From Nitrospira sp. (GTDB lineage Bacteria > Nitrospirota > Nitrospiria > Nitrospirales > Nitrospiraceae): a DNA stretch of 64,000 nucleotides. Below the pieces are notes generated by a model. The model was given only the letters and a program-made list of their open reading frames with translations. It made no database searches and was not told the origin of the DNA. This document shows positions 34,427 to 43,703 of the stretch, piece after piece. Every line of letters starts with the position of its first letter. Positions within the stretch are counted from its first letter, which is position 1. The translations under genes and the position numbers were made by a program. Where the stretch lies: contig CP060499.1 of assembly GCA_024760525.1 (NCBI GenBank), forward strand, positions 62,001 to 126,000, given 5' to 3'.

Positions 34427-35740
34427 TCAGGCCGGTTTCTCGAATTCATCCGCCGCCGGTGGGGGCGTTCGGGGGCGCGAGGTGCGAAAGTGGACGAGAT
34501 CCTTCGAGAACAGCACATCTAAGGTCCAGTCCAAGGCCACGAGGAGTTTCTTCTCCAAGCGCGGGAGTTTCAGCAAATAAATGGTGCGCCAGAGCCACCA
34601 GGCGAAGAAGCCGGAGAAGTTCACCCCGAGAATGTTGGCGACCCCGGTCCGTTTCCCGATGGGCGCCAGCAGCCCGATCGTCGCGTAGCGGAAGGGTTTC
34701 ATCGGGGCACCGCGCACGGTGGCGAGAATATTCCGCGCCGCCACCCGCCCTTCCCGGAGCGCATGTTGCGCGGTGGGCGGATGGAAGGCGCCCGTCCGGC
34801 CATCCGGCACGAGCGCACAGTCCCCCAACGCCCACACCCCGGGGCACCCGGGCACTTCCAGGTACTCATTGACGAGGACCCGGCCCTTCGTTTTCGGGCA
34901 CGGCAGGGTGGCTAAGAGGGCATGCGGGGTAATGCCGGCGGTCCAGACCAGCGTATTGGTCGTCACGGTGGTCCCATCGCTGAGCATGACGTCGCGATCC
35001 GTCACGGCGGTGACTTTACAGTTCGCATGGATTTCCACCTGCTGCTCCCCAAGCTTGCGCTGAGCGTACGTGCCGAGCTTCTCCCCGAGTTCCGGTAAGA
35101 TCACCGGCCCCGCACTGACCAGGATGAGCCGCAACATGTCGCCCCGAAGATGTGGAAAGAACCGCACCGCCTCCCGCAAAAAGTCATTCATGGCCGCAAT
35201 GGTTTCGACCCCCGCAAACCCGCCGCCGGCCACGACGAAGTTCAGCAGCGGCGCCCGGAAGCCCCCCCCACACTCAAAGTCCGCTTCCTCCAGATTGGCA
35301 ATGAGATGGTTGCGGAGCACAATCGCGTCACTCAGGGACTTCATCGTGAACGCCCGGCTGGCCACCCCGGGAATGTTGAAGAAATTCGTGGTGGAGCCGA
35401 GGGCCAGCACGAGGTGGTCATAGGGCAGCGAGTGGCAATGCTGCTCGTGCCCATGCGACAGGCCGACGCGTTGCTGCACGAGATCGATGGCCTCGATCTC
35501 GCCATGAAAGAACGTCACCCGCCGCAGCAGCTTGCGGATCGGGCTGACGATATTGGTGATGTCGAGGTCGCTCGCGGCGACCTCGTGCAGCATCGGGGTG
35601 AAGAGGAAAAAGTTATCGTGGTTGACGAGCGTGACGTCGACGGCCGCGCCGCGCGCCAACGCCCGTTCGAAGGCCAACGCCGCATACATGCCCCCGAACC
35701 CCCCGCCCAAAATCACCACGCGTGCCTTACCTTTGGACAT
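34427..35740 (-). CDS. ndh: Type II NADH dehydrogenase (NDH-2)
   Basis: A 437-residue flavoprotein. The FAD-binding GxGxxG lies at the N-terminus (ILGGGFGGMYAAL), and the NAD(P)H-binding GGGFAGVE at about residue 165. A third conserved block, WALGDCA, contacts FAD near residue 300. The C-terminal 60 residues are amphipathic and basic, the usual membrane attachment of NDH-2. It transfers electrons from NADH to quinone without pumping protons. It starts 72 bp after HyfI at the end of the hyf-like operon on the same strand, so it may be its last gene. The coding sequence is more GC-rich and cytosine-heavy than its neighbours, which could mark a separate history. GAGGAT precedes the start. Confidence 0.9.
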   Translation of the reverse strand: MSKGKARVVILGGGFGGMYAALAFERALARGAAVDVTLVNHDNFFLFTPMLHEVAASDLDITNIVSPIRKLLRRVTFFHGEIEAIDLVQQRVGLSHGHEQHCHSLPYDHLVLALGSTTNFFNIPGVASRAFTMKSLSDAIVLRNHLIANLEEADFECGGGFRAPLLNFVVAGGGFAGVETIAAMNDFLREAVRFFPHLRGDMLRLILVSAGPVILPELGEKLGTYAQRKLGEQQVEIHANCKVTAVTDRDVMLSDGTTVTTNTLVWTAGITPHALLATLPCPKTKGRVLVNEYLEVPGCPGVWALGDCALVPDGRTGAFHPPTAQHALREGRVAARNILATVRGAPMKPFRYATIGLLAPIGKRTGVANILGVNFSGFFAWWLWRTIYLLKLPRLEKKLLVALDWTLDVLFSKDLVHFRTSRPRTPPPAADEFEKPA

Positions 35741-35811
35741 ATATCCTCAGCAATAGCTGAAATGTTCTGGAGCGCATGACGTGAGAAGCCTGTCCCACAT
35801 GCTGTTCTGCC

Positions 35812-36321
35812 TCATTCCGTCGGCTTGCGCAGTTCTGACAGGACTTTGAGAATTTCATCCGGGCGCGGCGGGCAGCCGGGTATACGGACGTCGACGGGAA
35901 TGTGGCGCTCAACCGGACCCGTCACGGCATAGCTGCCTTTGAACATGCCGCAGTTCATCGCACAATCGCCGAGCGCAATCACAATCTTCGGCTCGGGCGT
36001 TTGCTTGAACACATCTTTCAAGGCTCGCTCCATATTAATGGTGACCGGGCCGGTCACCACCAATGCATCGGCGTGACGCGGCGAGGCGGCGACATGAATG
36101 CCGAACCGCTCGGCGTCGTACACGGGATTCATAAGCGCGTTCATCTCCATCTCACAGGCGTTGCAGGAACCCGTATCGACTTCCCGGATTGCGAGAGATT
36201 GCCGAAAGATCTTAGTCTTTTCTGTCACAGCCGGATTGATTGGTTCCGAGGGCGGTTCAGATTCTGGATATTGTCCCGTGACGACGCCCGTCTTAAGGCT
36301 TTTTTTGATGATCCGAAACAT
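35812..36321 (-). CDS. HyfI/NuoB-like Fe-S subunit of an Ehr-type complex
   Basis: A 169-residue subunit equivalent to NuoB/HyfI. The ligands of the terminal [4Fe-4S] cluster are present: GSCNACEME, the ALGDCAMNCG block and PGCPPRPDE. In complex I this cluster (N2) passes electrons to quinone next to the NuoD-like subunit. An N-terminal extension of about 35 residues (basic, no cluster ligands) is present. It is the sixth gene of the operon and follows the HyfG homologue by 14 bp. The start ATG is at 36321 with GAGAAGGGG upstream. No ferredoxin-type (NuoI or HyfA/H) gene occurs in the window. Confidence 0.85.
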   Translation of the reverse strand: MFRIIKKSLKTGVVTGQYPESEPPSEPINPAVTEKTKIFRQSLAIREVDTGSCNACEMEMNALMNPVYDAERFGIHVAASPRHADALVVTGPVTINMERALKDVFKQTPEPKIVIALGDCAMNCGMFKGSYAVTGPVERHIPVDVRIPGCPPRPDEILKVLSELRKPTE

Positions 36322-36335
36322 GGCTCGTCCCCTTC

Positions 36336-37934
36336 TCAGAGGTCATTGCCCGCATACGACAGATTGAAGCTCTTGTTGATCAGTGGAAAATCAGGAATGA
36401 TGTTCCCTAACACAGCCCATTGTAGGGCAGGCCAATTGACGAATGAGGGATCGCGGACTTTGCAGCGATGAATCATTCCATCGTCTCCGGCCGATACGAA
36501 ATAGAGAATCTCGCCTCGCCATCCCTCCACGGCAGCGACTGCCCAGGTTCCAGGAGACGCCGATCGGTCTGGTTCAGCCGCTATGGGACCATCCGGAATT
36601 CGCGCGTGAATCTCGCGGATGAGTCGGATCGATTCGTGGATCTCATCGCCACGGACGCGCAATCTCGCTCGTGCGTCGCCATAGCGATACAGCGCCACGT
36701 TCACCGGCAGTTCGTCATACGCGGCGAAAGGGCGATCTCGTCGGACATCCTGATCCATCCCCGACGCCCGCCCGACCACTCCGGTCACAGCATGATCCCG
36801 GGCGATCCGTTCCGTCAGGACTCCTGTGGTCTCAAGTCGATCGGTGAGTGAGGCATTGGCAAAGATGATCGCGCCCACTTCGGAGAAGTCCTTCTGGATG
36901 CCGTTGAGTTCTTCAACGAGGTTGCTGAATAGGCCGCGATCGACGTCCCAACTGACTCCTCCTATCCGCATGACGCCCCGAAGAAACCGTGAACCTGTCA
37001 GCCGTTCATTGAGTTGCATGACTCGCTCCTTCATCCGCCCACAATGCGCATGGGCCAGCGCATACGCCGTGTCATTGCACATCGCACCGATATCCCCGAG
37101 GTGATTGTACAGTCGTTCCAGTTCCAGAAAGAGAGAACGGAGGTACCTGGCGCGTCGTGGCACGTCGAGATGCAGGAGCGTTTCCACCGCTTGGCAGTAG
37201 GCCAGACTGTGCCCGATGGTCGTGTCCCCAGACACGCGTTCCGCCAGCAGTACCGCGTCGATCAGCGTGAGTTGCTCGAACAGTTTTTCCACGCCACGAT
37301 GTTTCCAGAAGTGGCGCACTTCCAACTGCATGATGGGCTCGCCGGCAACCGAAAAGCGGAAGTGTCCGGGTTCGATGATCCCAGCGTGAATCGGTCCGAC
37401 CGGAACTTCAAAAACCCCTTCCCCTTCAATGTGGTGGAAACGGTATTCGCCCTGTTGGCGTTTCAGGACTCTGTTCCATAGAAAGTCTTTCCTTAACGGA
37501 TGGGTTCCCTTCGGCCAATGCTCGTGTCGAACCAGACGACGAAGATCAGGATGGCCTTGTGGGATCAAACCAAAGAGATCACGAATCTCCCGTTCATACC
37601 ATTGCGCGGCATGAACCGACGGAGTGATCGACGTGAATAGACGGTCATCTCCGGTCAACTTTGTCGTCAACAGCACAAATGGTTGGTGGGACTTGAACGC
37701 AAACAGATACTGCAACTCATACTTCTCCTCCAGGGGTCGGCAATCGACCGCGAATAGCAGAGCCAGGCGGCCTTGCATCTTCTCATGAAGAAGCTGGACG
37801 AGCTTCGGTAGTTGGAGTTTGTCGGTGCGGTAACACGCCAGAGCCGTGCCTGAGGGGTAATGCGGAACCAAGCAGGGAAAAACTGTCCGTATCTGCTGTT
37901 CGATTGATCGCTCAGGCGATGGACTGTCTGTCAC
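36336..37934 (-). CDS. HyfG/NuoCD-like large subunit without Ni-Fe cysteines
   Basis: A 532-residue fusion. A NuoC-like 30-kDa domain (about 1-165, ending WPKGTHPLRKDFLW) is followed by a NuoD/HyfG-like part starting at VPVGPIHAGIIEPGHFRF. In group 4 hydrogenases the Ni-Fe centre is held by two CxxC motifs. Here the first position reads RVSGDTTIGHS (no Cys) and the C-terminal one reads FNLSYAGNDL (no Cys). The protein can therefore not hold a Ni-Fe centre and belongs with Ehr (energy-converting hydrogenase-related) or complex I-like subunits. The start is a GTG at 37934 with a GGGAGG ribosome site, overlapping the end of the HyfF gene; the longer ATG at 37982 lacks one. Confidence 0.85.
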   Translation of the reverse strand: MTDSPSPERSIEQQIRTVFPCLVPHYPSGTALACYRTDKLQLPKLVQLLHEKMQGRLALLFAVDCRPLEEKYELQYLFAFKSHQPFVLLTTKLTGDDRLFTSITPSVHAAQWYEREIRDLFGLIPQGHPDLRRLVRHEHWPKGTHPLRKDFLWNRVLKRQQGEYRFHHIEGEGVFEVPVGPIHAGIIEPGHFRFSVAGEPIMQLEVRHFWKHRGVEKLFEQLTLIDAVLLAERVSGDTTIGHSLAYCQAVETLLHLDVPRRARYLRSLFLELERLYNHLGDIGAMCNDTAYALAHAHCGRMKERVMQLNERLTGSRFLRGVMRIGGVSWDVDRGLFSNLVEELNGIQKDFSEVGAIIFANASLTDRLETTGVLTERIARDHAVTGVVGRASGMDQDVRRDRPFAAYDELPVNVALYRYGDARARLRVRGDEIHESIRLIREIHARIPDGPIAAEPDRSASPGTWAVAAVEGWRGEILYFVSAGDDGMIHRCKVRDPSFVNWPALQWAVLGNIIPDFPLINKSFNLSYAGNDL

Positions 37935-37947
37935 TGTTTCCTCCCGA

Positions 37948-39462
37948 CTACCGTTTGACCAACAGGGTTGAGGCGGTGTCAAAGAGTTGCTGCAACGGAG
38001 GCGGCAGAGCCCAACAGAATCCCACGAGCACGGCTCCCAGGAAAATGATCGGAACGTGCCCCACAGACCACTGCTCCCCAGGGACGACGCCCTTGGGAGC
38101 TATGCCCCAGACCATGCCAGTGATGCGATAGAGAAGGCCGGCGAAGGCAATGAGACTGCCGAGCAGGAGAATCACGACAAGAAATCGGGCACCCTGACTG
38201 GTCCAGTCACCCGGGGGCCCCGAGGATCCAAGTGCCGTGACGATCTGTATCTCACTGGAGAAAAGCGCAAAGGGCGGAAGTGCGGCTAGAGCGAGTCCGG
38301 CAATGAGCAGCGCCAGAGCAGACCAGGGCAGTACAGTCGTCAGGCCGCGGACCTCATCGATCTCGACGGTCTTGAATCGGCGATGGATATTGCCTGCCGC
38401 AAAGAAGGCAAGCGACTTGGCAAAGGCATGATTGACCAAATGGAATAAGCCGCCAAAATTACCGATGGGCCCGCCGACCCCGAACCCTACCATCGCCAAT
38501 CCCATATGCTCAATGCTGGAGTAGGCAAAGAGGCGCTTGTAATTGTGTTGCACGAGGATAAAGAACGCCGCGAGCGCGAACGAGACGAGCCCAAAGCCGG
38601 CTAATAGACCGCCGGTAAAATCCGGAGGTACGGCCTGGTCGACGATGCCCCGGCATCTCAGAATGGCATAGACCGCCACGGTTTCCAGCACGCCAGCCAG
38701 CATGGCCGCTACCGGTGCCGGCGCCTCCGTGTAGGCATCGGGCAGCCAGCTGTGCATCGGCACGAGTCCGACTTTTGTGCCGTAGCCGACAAACAGAAAC
38801 ACGAAGGCCAATTTCAGAATGTGAGAATCCAGCTGTTCCGCCACCTGCTGGAGTTGGGTGATATTCAGGGCCGAACTGACATCTCCCAGCACGCGCAAGG
38901 AGGAATAATACATCAGCACGACTCCGAACAGAGCCAGGGAGATCCCGACGGAACAGAGGATGAGATATTTCCAGCCGGCTTCCAACGATTCGCGCCGCCG
39001 CCAGAAGGCGATGAGAAACGTCGTCGCCAGCGTCGTCGCCTCGATCGCCACCCATTGCACGCCTAAGCTGTTGGCAACCGTCGCAGTGACCATGGCCAGC
39101 AGGAACATATGAAACAGAAAGAAGAACAGATTGAGGCGTTTAGGCGCGATGACGCCGTGTACGACTTGTTCGTCCATATACGACCGCATATAGAGGGAAC
39201 AGGCGAGGCCGACCGTCCCGATAATGAACAGAATGACCGACGAGAGAGCGTCGATGTACACGATCTCACCGAGCGCCGTGACCGACCCTTGCGCGAAGAC
39301 GGATCGCGTGATCATGACTTCTGCGGCAACCAGTGTTCCCATGCTGGTCAAATTGGTCACATGAAGCCAGCGAGAGCTGGATAGCAGCAGGCTGAGCCCC
39401 CCAGCCACAAGTGGCGCGAGCAGGAGCAGGCTGATGGCGATCGTCGTGGCGAAATCGCTCAT
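37948..39462 (-). CDS. HyfF-like (NuoN/M-type) antiporter subunit
   Basis: A 504-residue integral membrane protein with about 14 spans. It shows the proton-translocating NuoLMN/Mrp fold signature HSWLPDAYTEAP, with a Glu instead of the usual Gln/Ser in the next residues (EAPAPVAAMLAGV), very like HyfF. It has the expected Lys and Glu residues in its membrane helices. One of three such subunits in the operon (with HyfB and, more distantly, HyfC). It overlaps HyfE by four bases (ATGA-type junction), so translation is coupled. Confidence 0.85.
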   Translation of the reverse strand: MSDFATTIAISLLLLAPLVAGGLSLLLSSSRWLHVTNLTSMGTLVAAEVMITRSVFAQGSVTALGEIVYIDALSSVILFIIGTVGLACSLYMRSYMDEQVVHGVIAPKRLNLFFFLFHMFLLAMVTATVANSLGVQWVAIEATTLATTFLIAFWRRRESLEAGWKYLILCSVGISLALFGVVLMYYSSLRVLGDVSSALNITQLQQVAEQLDSHILKLAFVFLFVGYGTKVGLVPMHSWLPDAYTEAPAPVAAMLAGVLETVAVYAILRCRGIVDQAVPPDFTGGLLAGFGLVSFALAAFFILVQHNYKRLFAYSSIEHMGLAMVGFGVGGPIGNFGGLFHLVNHAFAKSLAFFAAGNIHRRFKTVEIDEVRGLTTVLPWSALALLIAGLALAALPPFALFSSEIQIVTALGSSGPPGDWTSQGARFLVVILLLGSLIAFAGLLYRITGMVWGIAPKGVVPGEQWSVGHVPIIFLGAVLVGFCWALPPPLQQLFDTASTLLVKR

Positions 39463-40127
39463 TCTTTCAGCTCGCTGAGGTGGGCGGTATCTACGCTATC
39501 GAAGGCATCTTGCAGCCGATTCGTATAGATGCCTGCGATCAAGGCGGCGACCAATACATCGAAGAACACGCCTAATTCAACGATCAGCGGCATGCCATAG
39601 GTTGCAGCCGTGGCTCCTAAGAAGAGGCCGTTTTCCATGACCAGGAACGCGATCATTTGCGTGACGGCCTTTTGGCGCGCGATCATCGTAAAGAAACCGA
39701 TCAGCACGATCGCCAGCGCAATGGCCAGCGAATCCCGGGTCAGGAGATGTCCAAACGGAATGATCGGCTGTGTAATTAGGAAGGCGACCATGACCAGCAC
39801 CCCGCAGATGAGCAGGCTGGCCGGCACATTGATATTCATCACCAGTTCACGTGAAACATTGAGTCGCTCGATCACCTTTTTTAAGATCCGGGGGATGACG
39901 ATCGCCTTGATGACGATGGTCAGAGCAGCGGCGATGTAAATATGGTGAATCCCCGTCAGCAATGCGACGAGCGTCGCGGTGAGCGCGAGGAAAATCGATT
40001 GCAAGGCAAACAGATCGACACAGGCCGACAGGCGACGCTGTGCCACAATTCCAAAACAGGTTAGCAGCAAGAGAGCCGAACCCAAGTCTACCAATTGTGA
40101 TCCGATCGGTGGTGTCATCAGCGGCAC
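39459..40127 (-). CDS. HyfE-like membrane subunit
   Basis: A 222-residue protein with about seven membrane spans and no soluble domain. It fits HyfE, an extended relative of NuoK. It lies between the HyfC and HyfF homologues, where HyfE sits in hydrogenase-4 operons (B-C-(D)-E-F-G-I). It overlaps HyfF by four bases and starts one base after HyfC ends. There is no HyfD-like third antiporter in this operon. Confidence 0.8.
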   Translation of the reverse strand: MPLMTPPIGSQLVDLGSALLLLTCFGIVAQRRLSACVDLFALQSIFLALTATLVALLTGIHHIYIAAALTIVIKAIVIPRILKKVIERLNVSRELVMNINVPASLLICGVLVMVAFLITQPIIPFGHLLTRDSLAIALAIVLIGFFTMIARQKAVTQMIAFLVMENGLFLGATAATYGMPLIVELGVFFDVLVAALIAGIYTNRLQDAFDSVDTAHLSELKE

Positions 40128-40128
40128 A

Positions 40129-41079
40129 TCAGCCTCGCCGGACGTAGAAGAAGACGAGTCCGAGCAGTGCCAGGATAAACGCGGTTCCCAGCAAGTCCGT
40201 CACTCTGAATAAACGCAACTTGGCAAACATCGATTCAAGGATGCCGATCAACACCGCCAATCCCGAGATTTTTACGAGATAGGCTGCCAAGCCGATACCG
40301 AGTGCAGCCGGCTCCATATTGGTTGCAATCCCCCAGGGAGCGGACACGTTGGCGATCAAGGTAAGAAATACCAAGAGCTTGAGTCCCGCCGCCCATTCGA
40401 CCAGCGCCAGATACCGTCCCGAATATTCCAAAATCATTGCTTCGTGGATCATCGTGAGTTCGAGGTGGGTGGCTGGATTATCCACCGGCACCCGCCCGGT
40501 TTCGGCAATGGCCACGATGACCAGTGCAGCGAACGCCATGAGATGAGGCGACGGATCGGTCACAATGCCTTCGAGTAACGCCGTCTTGTGGACGATGGTG
40601 CTCAGATTCGTAGACCCTGCCGTGAGCGCGATTGCAAAGACCGATAGCATCATGGCCGGCTCGGTCATCGACGCCACAATCGCTTCGCGGCTGCTCCCCA
40701 TCCCTCCGAAGGTCGAACCGGCGTCGAGACCGGCCAGCATCAAAAAGAACGTGCCCAAGGCTAGCAGATAGACGAGGGCGATGATGTTGCCTGCGAAGTT
40801 CAACGGAGTCCTGGAGATAAACACTGGCACCAGCAGCCCGGCCGCCAGCGTCGAAGCAAAGAGGATGTAGGGGGTGGCGGTGAAAATCCACGACGTGGTG
40901 GATGAGACAACCGGCTGCTTTTGAAAGAGCTTAGTCAGATCAGCGTAGGGTTGGAAGACGGAGGCTCCCCGCCGGCATTGCAGACGTGCCTTCACCTTCC
41001 TGATAAGGCCGACGATCAACGGAGCGGACGCCAATAAGACGACGGTCTGTATGGCGATAAGAATGAAGGCATCCAACAT
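40129..41079 (-). CDS. HyfC/NuoH-like membrane subunit
   Basis: A 316-residue membrane protein with about eight spans. The conserved NuoH-type loop reads QPYADLTKLFQKQ (as in HyfC and formate hydrogenlyase subunit 4). A later TGRVPVDNPATHLELTMIHEAM block carries the Glu residues that line the quinone channel in complex I. It joins the membrane arm to the HyfG/HyfI module. I take the ATG at 41079, five bases past the end of HyfB; a longer frame to 41109 would overlap HyfB. Confidence 0.85.
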   Translation of the reverse strand: MLDAFILIAIQTVVLLASAPLIVGLIRKVKARLQCRRGASVFQPYADLTKLFQKQPVVSSTTSWIFTATPYILFASTLAAGLLVPVFISRTPLNFAGNIIALVYLLALGTFFLMLAGLDAGSTFGGMGSSREAIVASMTEPAMMLSVFAIALTAGSTNLSTIVHKTALLEGIVTDPSPHLMAFAALVIVAIAETGRVPVDNPATHLELTMIHEAMILEYSGRYLALVEWAAGLKLLVFLTLIANVSAPWGIATNMEPAALGIGLAAYLVKISGLAVLIGILESMFAKLRLFRVTDLLGTAFILALLGLVFFYVRRG

Positions 41080-41083
41080 CGGC

Positions 41084-43111
41084 TTACACCGAGAACAATA
41101 ACAGGACAATCAGCGTGACAAAGATATAGGCCAAGTACAGGTGCAGGCTTCCCGCCTGAATGACCCGCAGACGCCCAGCTAGGGCAGTAACAAGCGCGAG
41201 CACCGGATCATACAGATACTTCTGAAAGACCGGCTCAACGTGAAATTCAAAGCGCCGTCGTTTGGCGAAATACTGTGACTCGTGGAGAAACTCCGTCTCG
41301 AGCTTCACCGTCGGTTGATAAATCGAGCTGAATACTCGTTTGATGGGTTGCACAAATCCGGTCGCCGTATACTCCATGCGGGGCGTCAGGTTGATCCCGC
41401 AGCCCCACGTTTTGTAATAGCGCTTCCTCATGAGCCCGCCAAAGGCCGCCACGATCCCGAGCCCAAGCACTGAAAGCGCTCCCAGCAGCAGGGCGAGGAT
41501 CGGTGGCGAAAGACTCGCAAACTCCACATTCACCGTAGCCAGCGCCCAACCGTCAAGGGCCAGCACCTGGCCTTCGATCGACACACCCGTGAACGGCGCG
41601 ACAACTCGGTCCAGCAGCGGCACGACCACCATCGGTCCAAGACCAAGGGCGATACAGACCGTCGCCAAGAAGGCCATCGCTACACGCATGGGAATCGGAA
41701 CCTCTCTCGCATGTCGTGCGTATGTGCTCCGTGGAAGGGCCAGAAACGAAATCCCGAACGCTTTTGCGAAGCAGGCCAAGGCGAGGGCTCCGGTCAGGGC
41801 CAGCATCGCCGCTGCAAGTGGGAGTATCAGCTTCAAGAAGGTGTCGGGAATGTGAAAGCTGAGAAAGAGGCTTTGGAACACCAGCCATTCGCTGACGAAT
41901 CCGTTGGTCGGCGGCAGGGCGGCAATCGACACCGCCCCGATCAAGAAACAGGCACCGGTCCATGGCATGCGCCGGAGAAGGCCGCCGTATTCCTCCATGT
42001 TGCGTGTGTGCGTCGCATAGAGCAGCGAACCGGCTCCCAGGAACAGCAGGGCCTTGAACATGGCGTGGTTGATCGTATGATACAGTCCGGCCAGCAAGCC
42101 CAGCGCGGCAAACTCCTTGAGTCCGTAGGTCTGAAAAATCATCCCGGCCCCGATCCCCAACAGAATGATGCCAATGTTCTCAACACTGTGGTAGGCGAGT
42201 AAGCCTTTCAAATCATGCTCCATCAGCGCATACATCACGCCGAGCAACGCAGACACTGCGCCGATCACGAGGACAACGAAGCCCCACCACCAGGGGAATT
42301 GCCCGCCGAGGAAATCGAAATACACCCGAATCAGGGCATAAATAGCGGTCTTGATCATGACGCCGGACATCAGGGCTGAGATATGCGACGGTGCTGCTGG
42401 ATGTGCGTAGGGCAACCAGACATGGAGCGGCACGATGCCCGCTTTGGTACCGAAGCCGATCAAGGCCATCAGAAATGCGATCGTTCTCATGTTCTCCGGC
42501 AAGAGCTGCTCCGGATGTCGAAAAGCGTCGAACGCAAACGACCCGCCTTCTTGGAAAAAGATGAGGAACGTCAGGATGATGAAGGCGGTTCCCACCTGGG
42601 TCATGATCAGGTAGAACAATCCCGCGTACCGCACCTCAGCGTTCTCGTGCTCCGTCACCACGAGGAAATAGGAGAGCAACGACATGAGTTCCCAGGCGAT
42701 GAGAAAAAAGATGCCGTTGTCTGCGAGGACCACCACGGTCATGGAACAAAGAAAACCGTTGAAGAGCGCTCCGAGCACAGGGAGCGATGTGTGCCCGTCA
42801 AAATGACGCATGTATCCAATGGCATAGATCGACGCGGCGAGACCGGCTAGGGAGATGGTCAACACGAAGAATGCTGCGAGTGGATCAATCCGAATGGCGA
42901 AGGTGAGCAGAGGTATTGTGGAGGCGAGCGATCCCGTGATGGGATCCGAAGACGTGAGTCCAAGGAGCCCAAGAACGACGCCTGTGCTGGTAGACACGAT
43001 AGCGGGGGCGGTGGTCGTGATAATTTGAGCTTTGGGCTGTCGAGGTAGACAAAGCGGAAGTAGTATCCCGGCTACATACCCGCCGAGAAGGATCCATAAC
43101 AGGTTTAACAT
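41084..43111 (-). CDS. HyfB-like (NuoL-type) antiporter subunit, first operon gene
   Basis: A 675-residue NuoL-like protein with about 15 membrane spans. The antiporter signature is HVWLPYAHPAAPSHISALMSG, essentially the HyfB version. A long C-terminal amphipathic stretch follows. It is probably the distal proton channel of the complex. It begins the operon, whose promoter must lie in the 190 bp between this start and the small membrane protein at 43303. I saw no sigma-54 element there. Confidence 0.85.
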   Translation of the reverse strand: MLNLLWILLGGYVAGILLPLCLPRQPKAQIITTTAPAIVSTSTGVVLGLLGLTSSDPITGSLASTIPLLTFAIRIDPLAAFFVLTISLAGLAASIYAIGYMRHFDGHTSLPVLGALFNGFLCSMTVVVLADNGIFFLIAWELMSLLSYFLVVTEHENAEVRYAGLFYLIMTQVGTAFIILTFLIFFQEGGSFAFDAFRHPEQLLPENMRTIAFLMALIGFGTKAGIVPLHVWLPYAHPAAPSHISALMSGVMIKTAIYALIRVYFDFLGGQFPWWWGFVVLVIGAVSALLGVMYALMEHDLKGLLAYHSVENIGIILLGIGAGMIFQTYGLKEFAALGLLAGLYHTINHAMFKALLFLGAGSLLYATHTRNMEEYGGLLRRMPWTGACFLIGAVSIAALPPTNGFVSEWLVFQSLFLSFHIPDTFLKLILPLAAAMLALTGALALACFAKAFGISFLALPRSTYARHAREVPIPMRVAMAFLATVCIALGLGPMVVVPLLDRVVAPFTGVSIEGQVLALDGWALATVNVEFASLSPPILALLLGALSVLGLGIVAAFGGLMRKRYYKTWGCGINLTPRMEYTATGFVQPIKRVFSSIYQPTVKLETEFLHESQYFAKRRRFEFHVEPVFQKYLYDPVLALVTALAGRLRVIQAGSLHLYLAYIFVTLIVLLLFSV

Positions 43112-43302
43112 TCGATCGATTCGAGCCTTAGCGTTCCTGTCGTATTACCGCGTAAACGAATCGAGTCTGCTCTTCATGCGTCAGCTCGGCCTAGATAGGG
43201 GATGGTTTGATCACCTGATTCACACGGACCGATCTTGATGCGGGAAACTCTCCCATCATCCTCTCGCCACCGGCTGCCTACCCGACCACAACATCTCATA
43301 CC

Positions 43303-43410
43303 TCAACCCCCCAAAACCAAATGTGCGATGGTTACCAACAGCGCGATGATCAACACACCGTAGAACGTCGCCTTCCACCCCTGCCATGCCCGCGTTTCAT
43401 TGTCCTTCAC
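43303..43410 (-). CDS. 35-residue single-span membrane peptide
   Basis: GTG at 43408-43410 with a perfect AGGAGG ribosome site seven bases upstream, ending at a TGA at 43303. The sequence is a short polar N-terminus (KDNETRAWQGWK) and one strong membrane helix (FYGVLIIALLVTIAHLVL). This is much too hydrophobic, and too well preceded by a ribosome site, to be chance. It starts three bases after the TPR-like gene ends, and precedes the hyf-like operon by about 190 bp. It resembles small accessory subunits of respiratory complexes in size only. Confidence 0.55.
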   Translation of the reverse strand: MKDNETRAWQGWKATFYGVLIIALLVTIAHLVLGG

Positions 43411-43412
43411 GA

Positions 43413-43703
43413 TCAGCCTCCTGCTTGGAGGGACCGGTCCATCCGCTGCCGACAGCGAGCCGATCCTTCTCGTGCTATTAGATTGTTGGGATCGTAAGTC
43501 AGCACCGCGTTCCAATTGACCAACGCCTCTTCGTGTTGGTCGAGTCGCTCGAGCAACGTAGCCAGTTCGCATCGCGCTGTAATGTCAGTGGGACAGAGCA
43601 CAAGCGCGTCCGACAGTTCTTGGAGTTGCGCCAGCCAATCTAGCGTCCGCTGACGGCTCGCGCACAGCCTGCAGTCCCGCCCGTCTCCCTTCTTAATGGT
43701 CAT
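43413..43703 (-). CDS. Small TPR-like protein with a CxxC motif
   Basis: A 96-residue protein. The N-terminus has CRLC, and the rest is two helix pairs with the TPR pattern (LVLCPTDITARCELATLLERLDQHEEAL, then WNAVLTYDPNNLIA). It has no signal peptide. The start at 43703 is preceded by weak purine-rich sequence. Immediately followed by the small membrane peptide. A role in protein assembly would be a guess. Confidence 0.55.
   Translation of the reverse strand: MTIKKGDGRDCRLCASRQRTLDWLAQLQELSDALVLCPTDITARCELATLLERLDQHEEALVNWNAVLTYDPNNLIAREGSARCRQRMDRSLQAGG

Noticed and set aside
35812..43111. Group 4 [NiFe] hydrogenase (Hyf)
   Set aside because: The large subunit lacks both CxxC motifs, so Ni-Fe binding is impossible; called Ehr-type instead.
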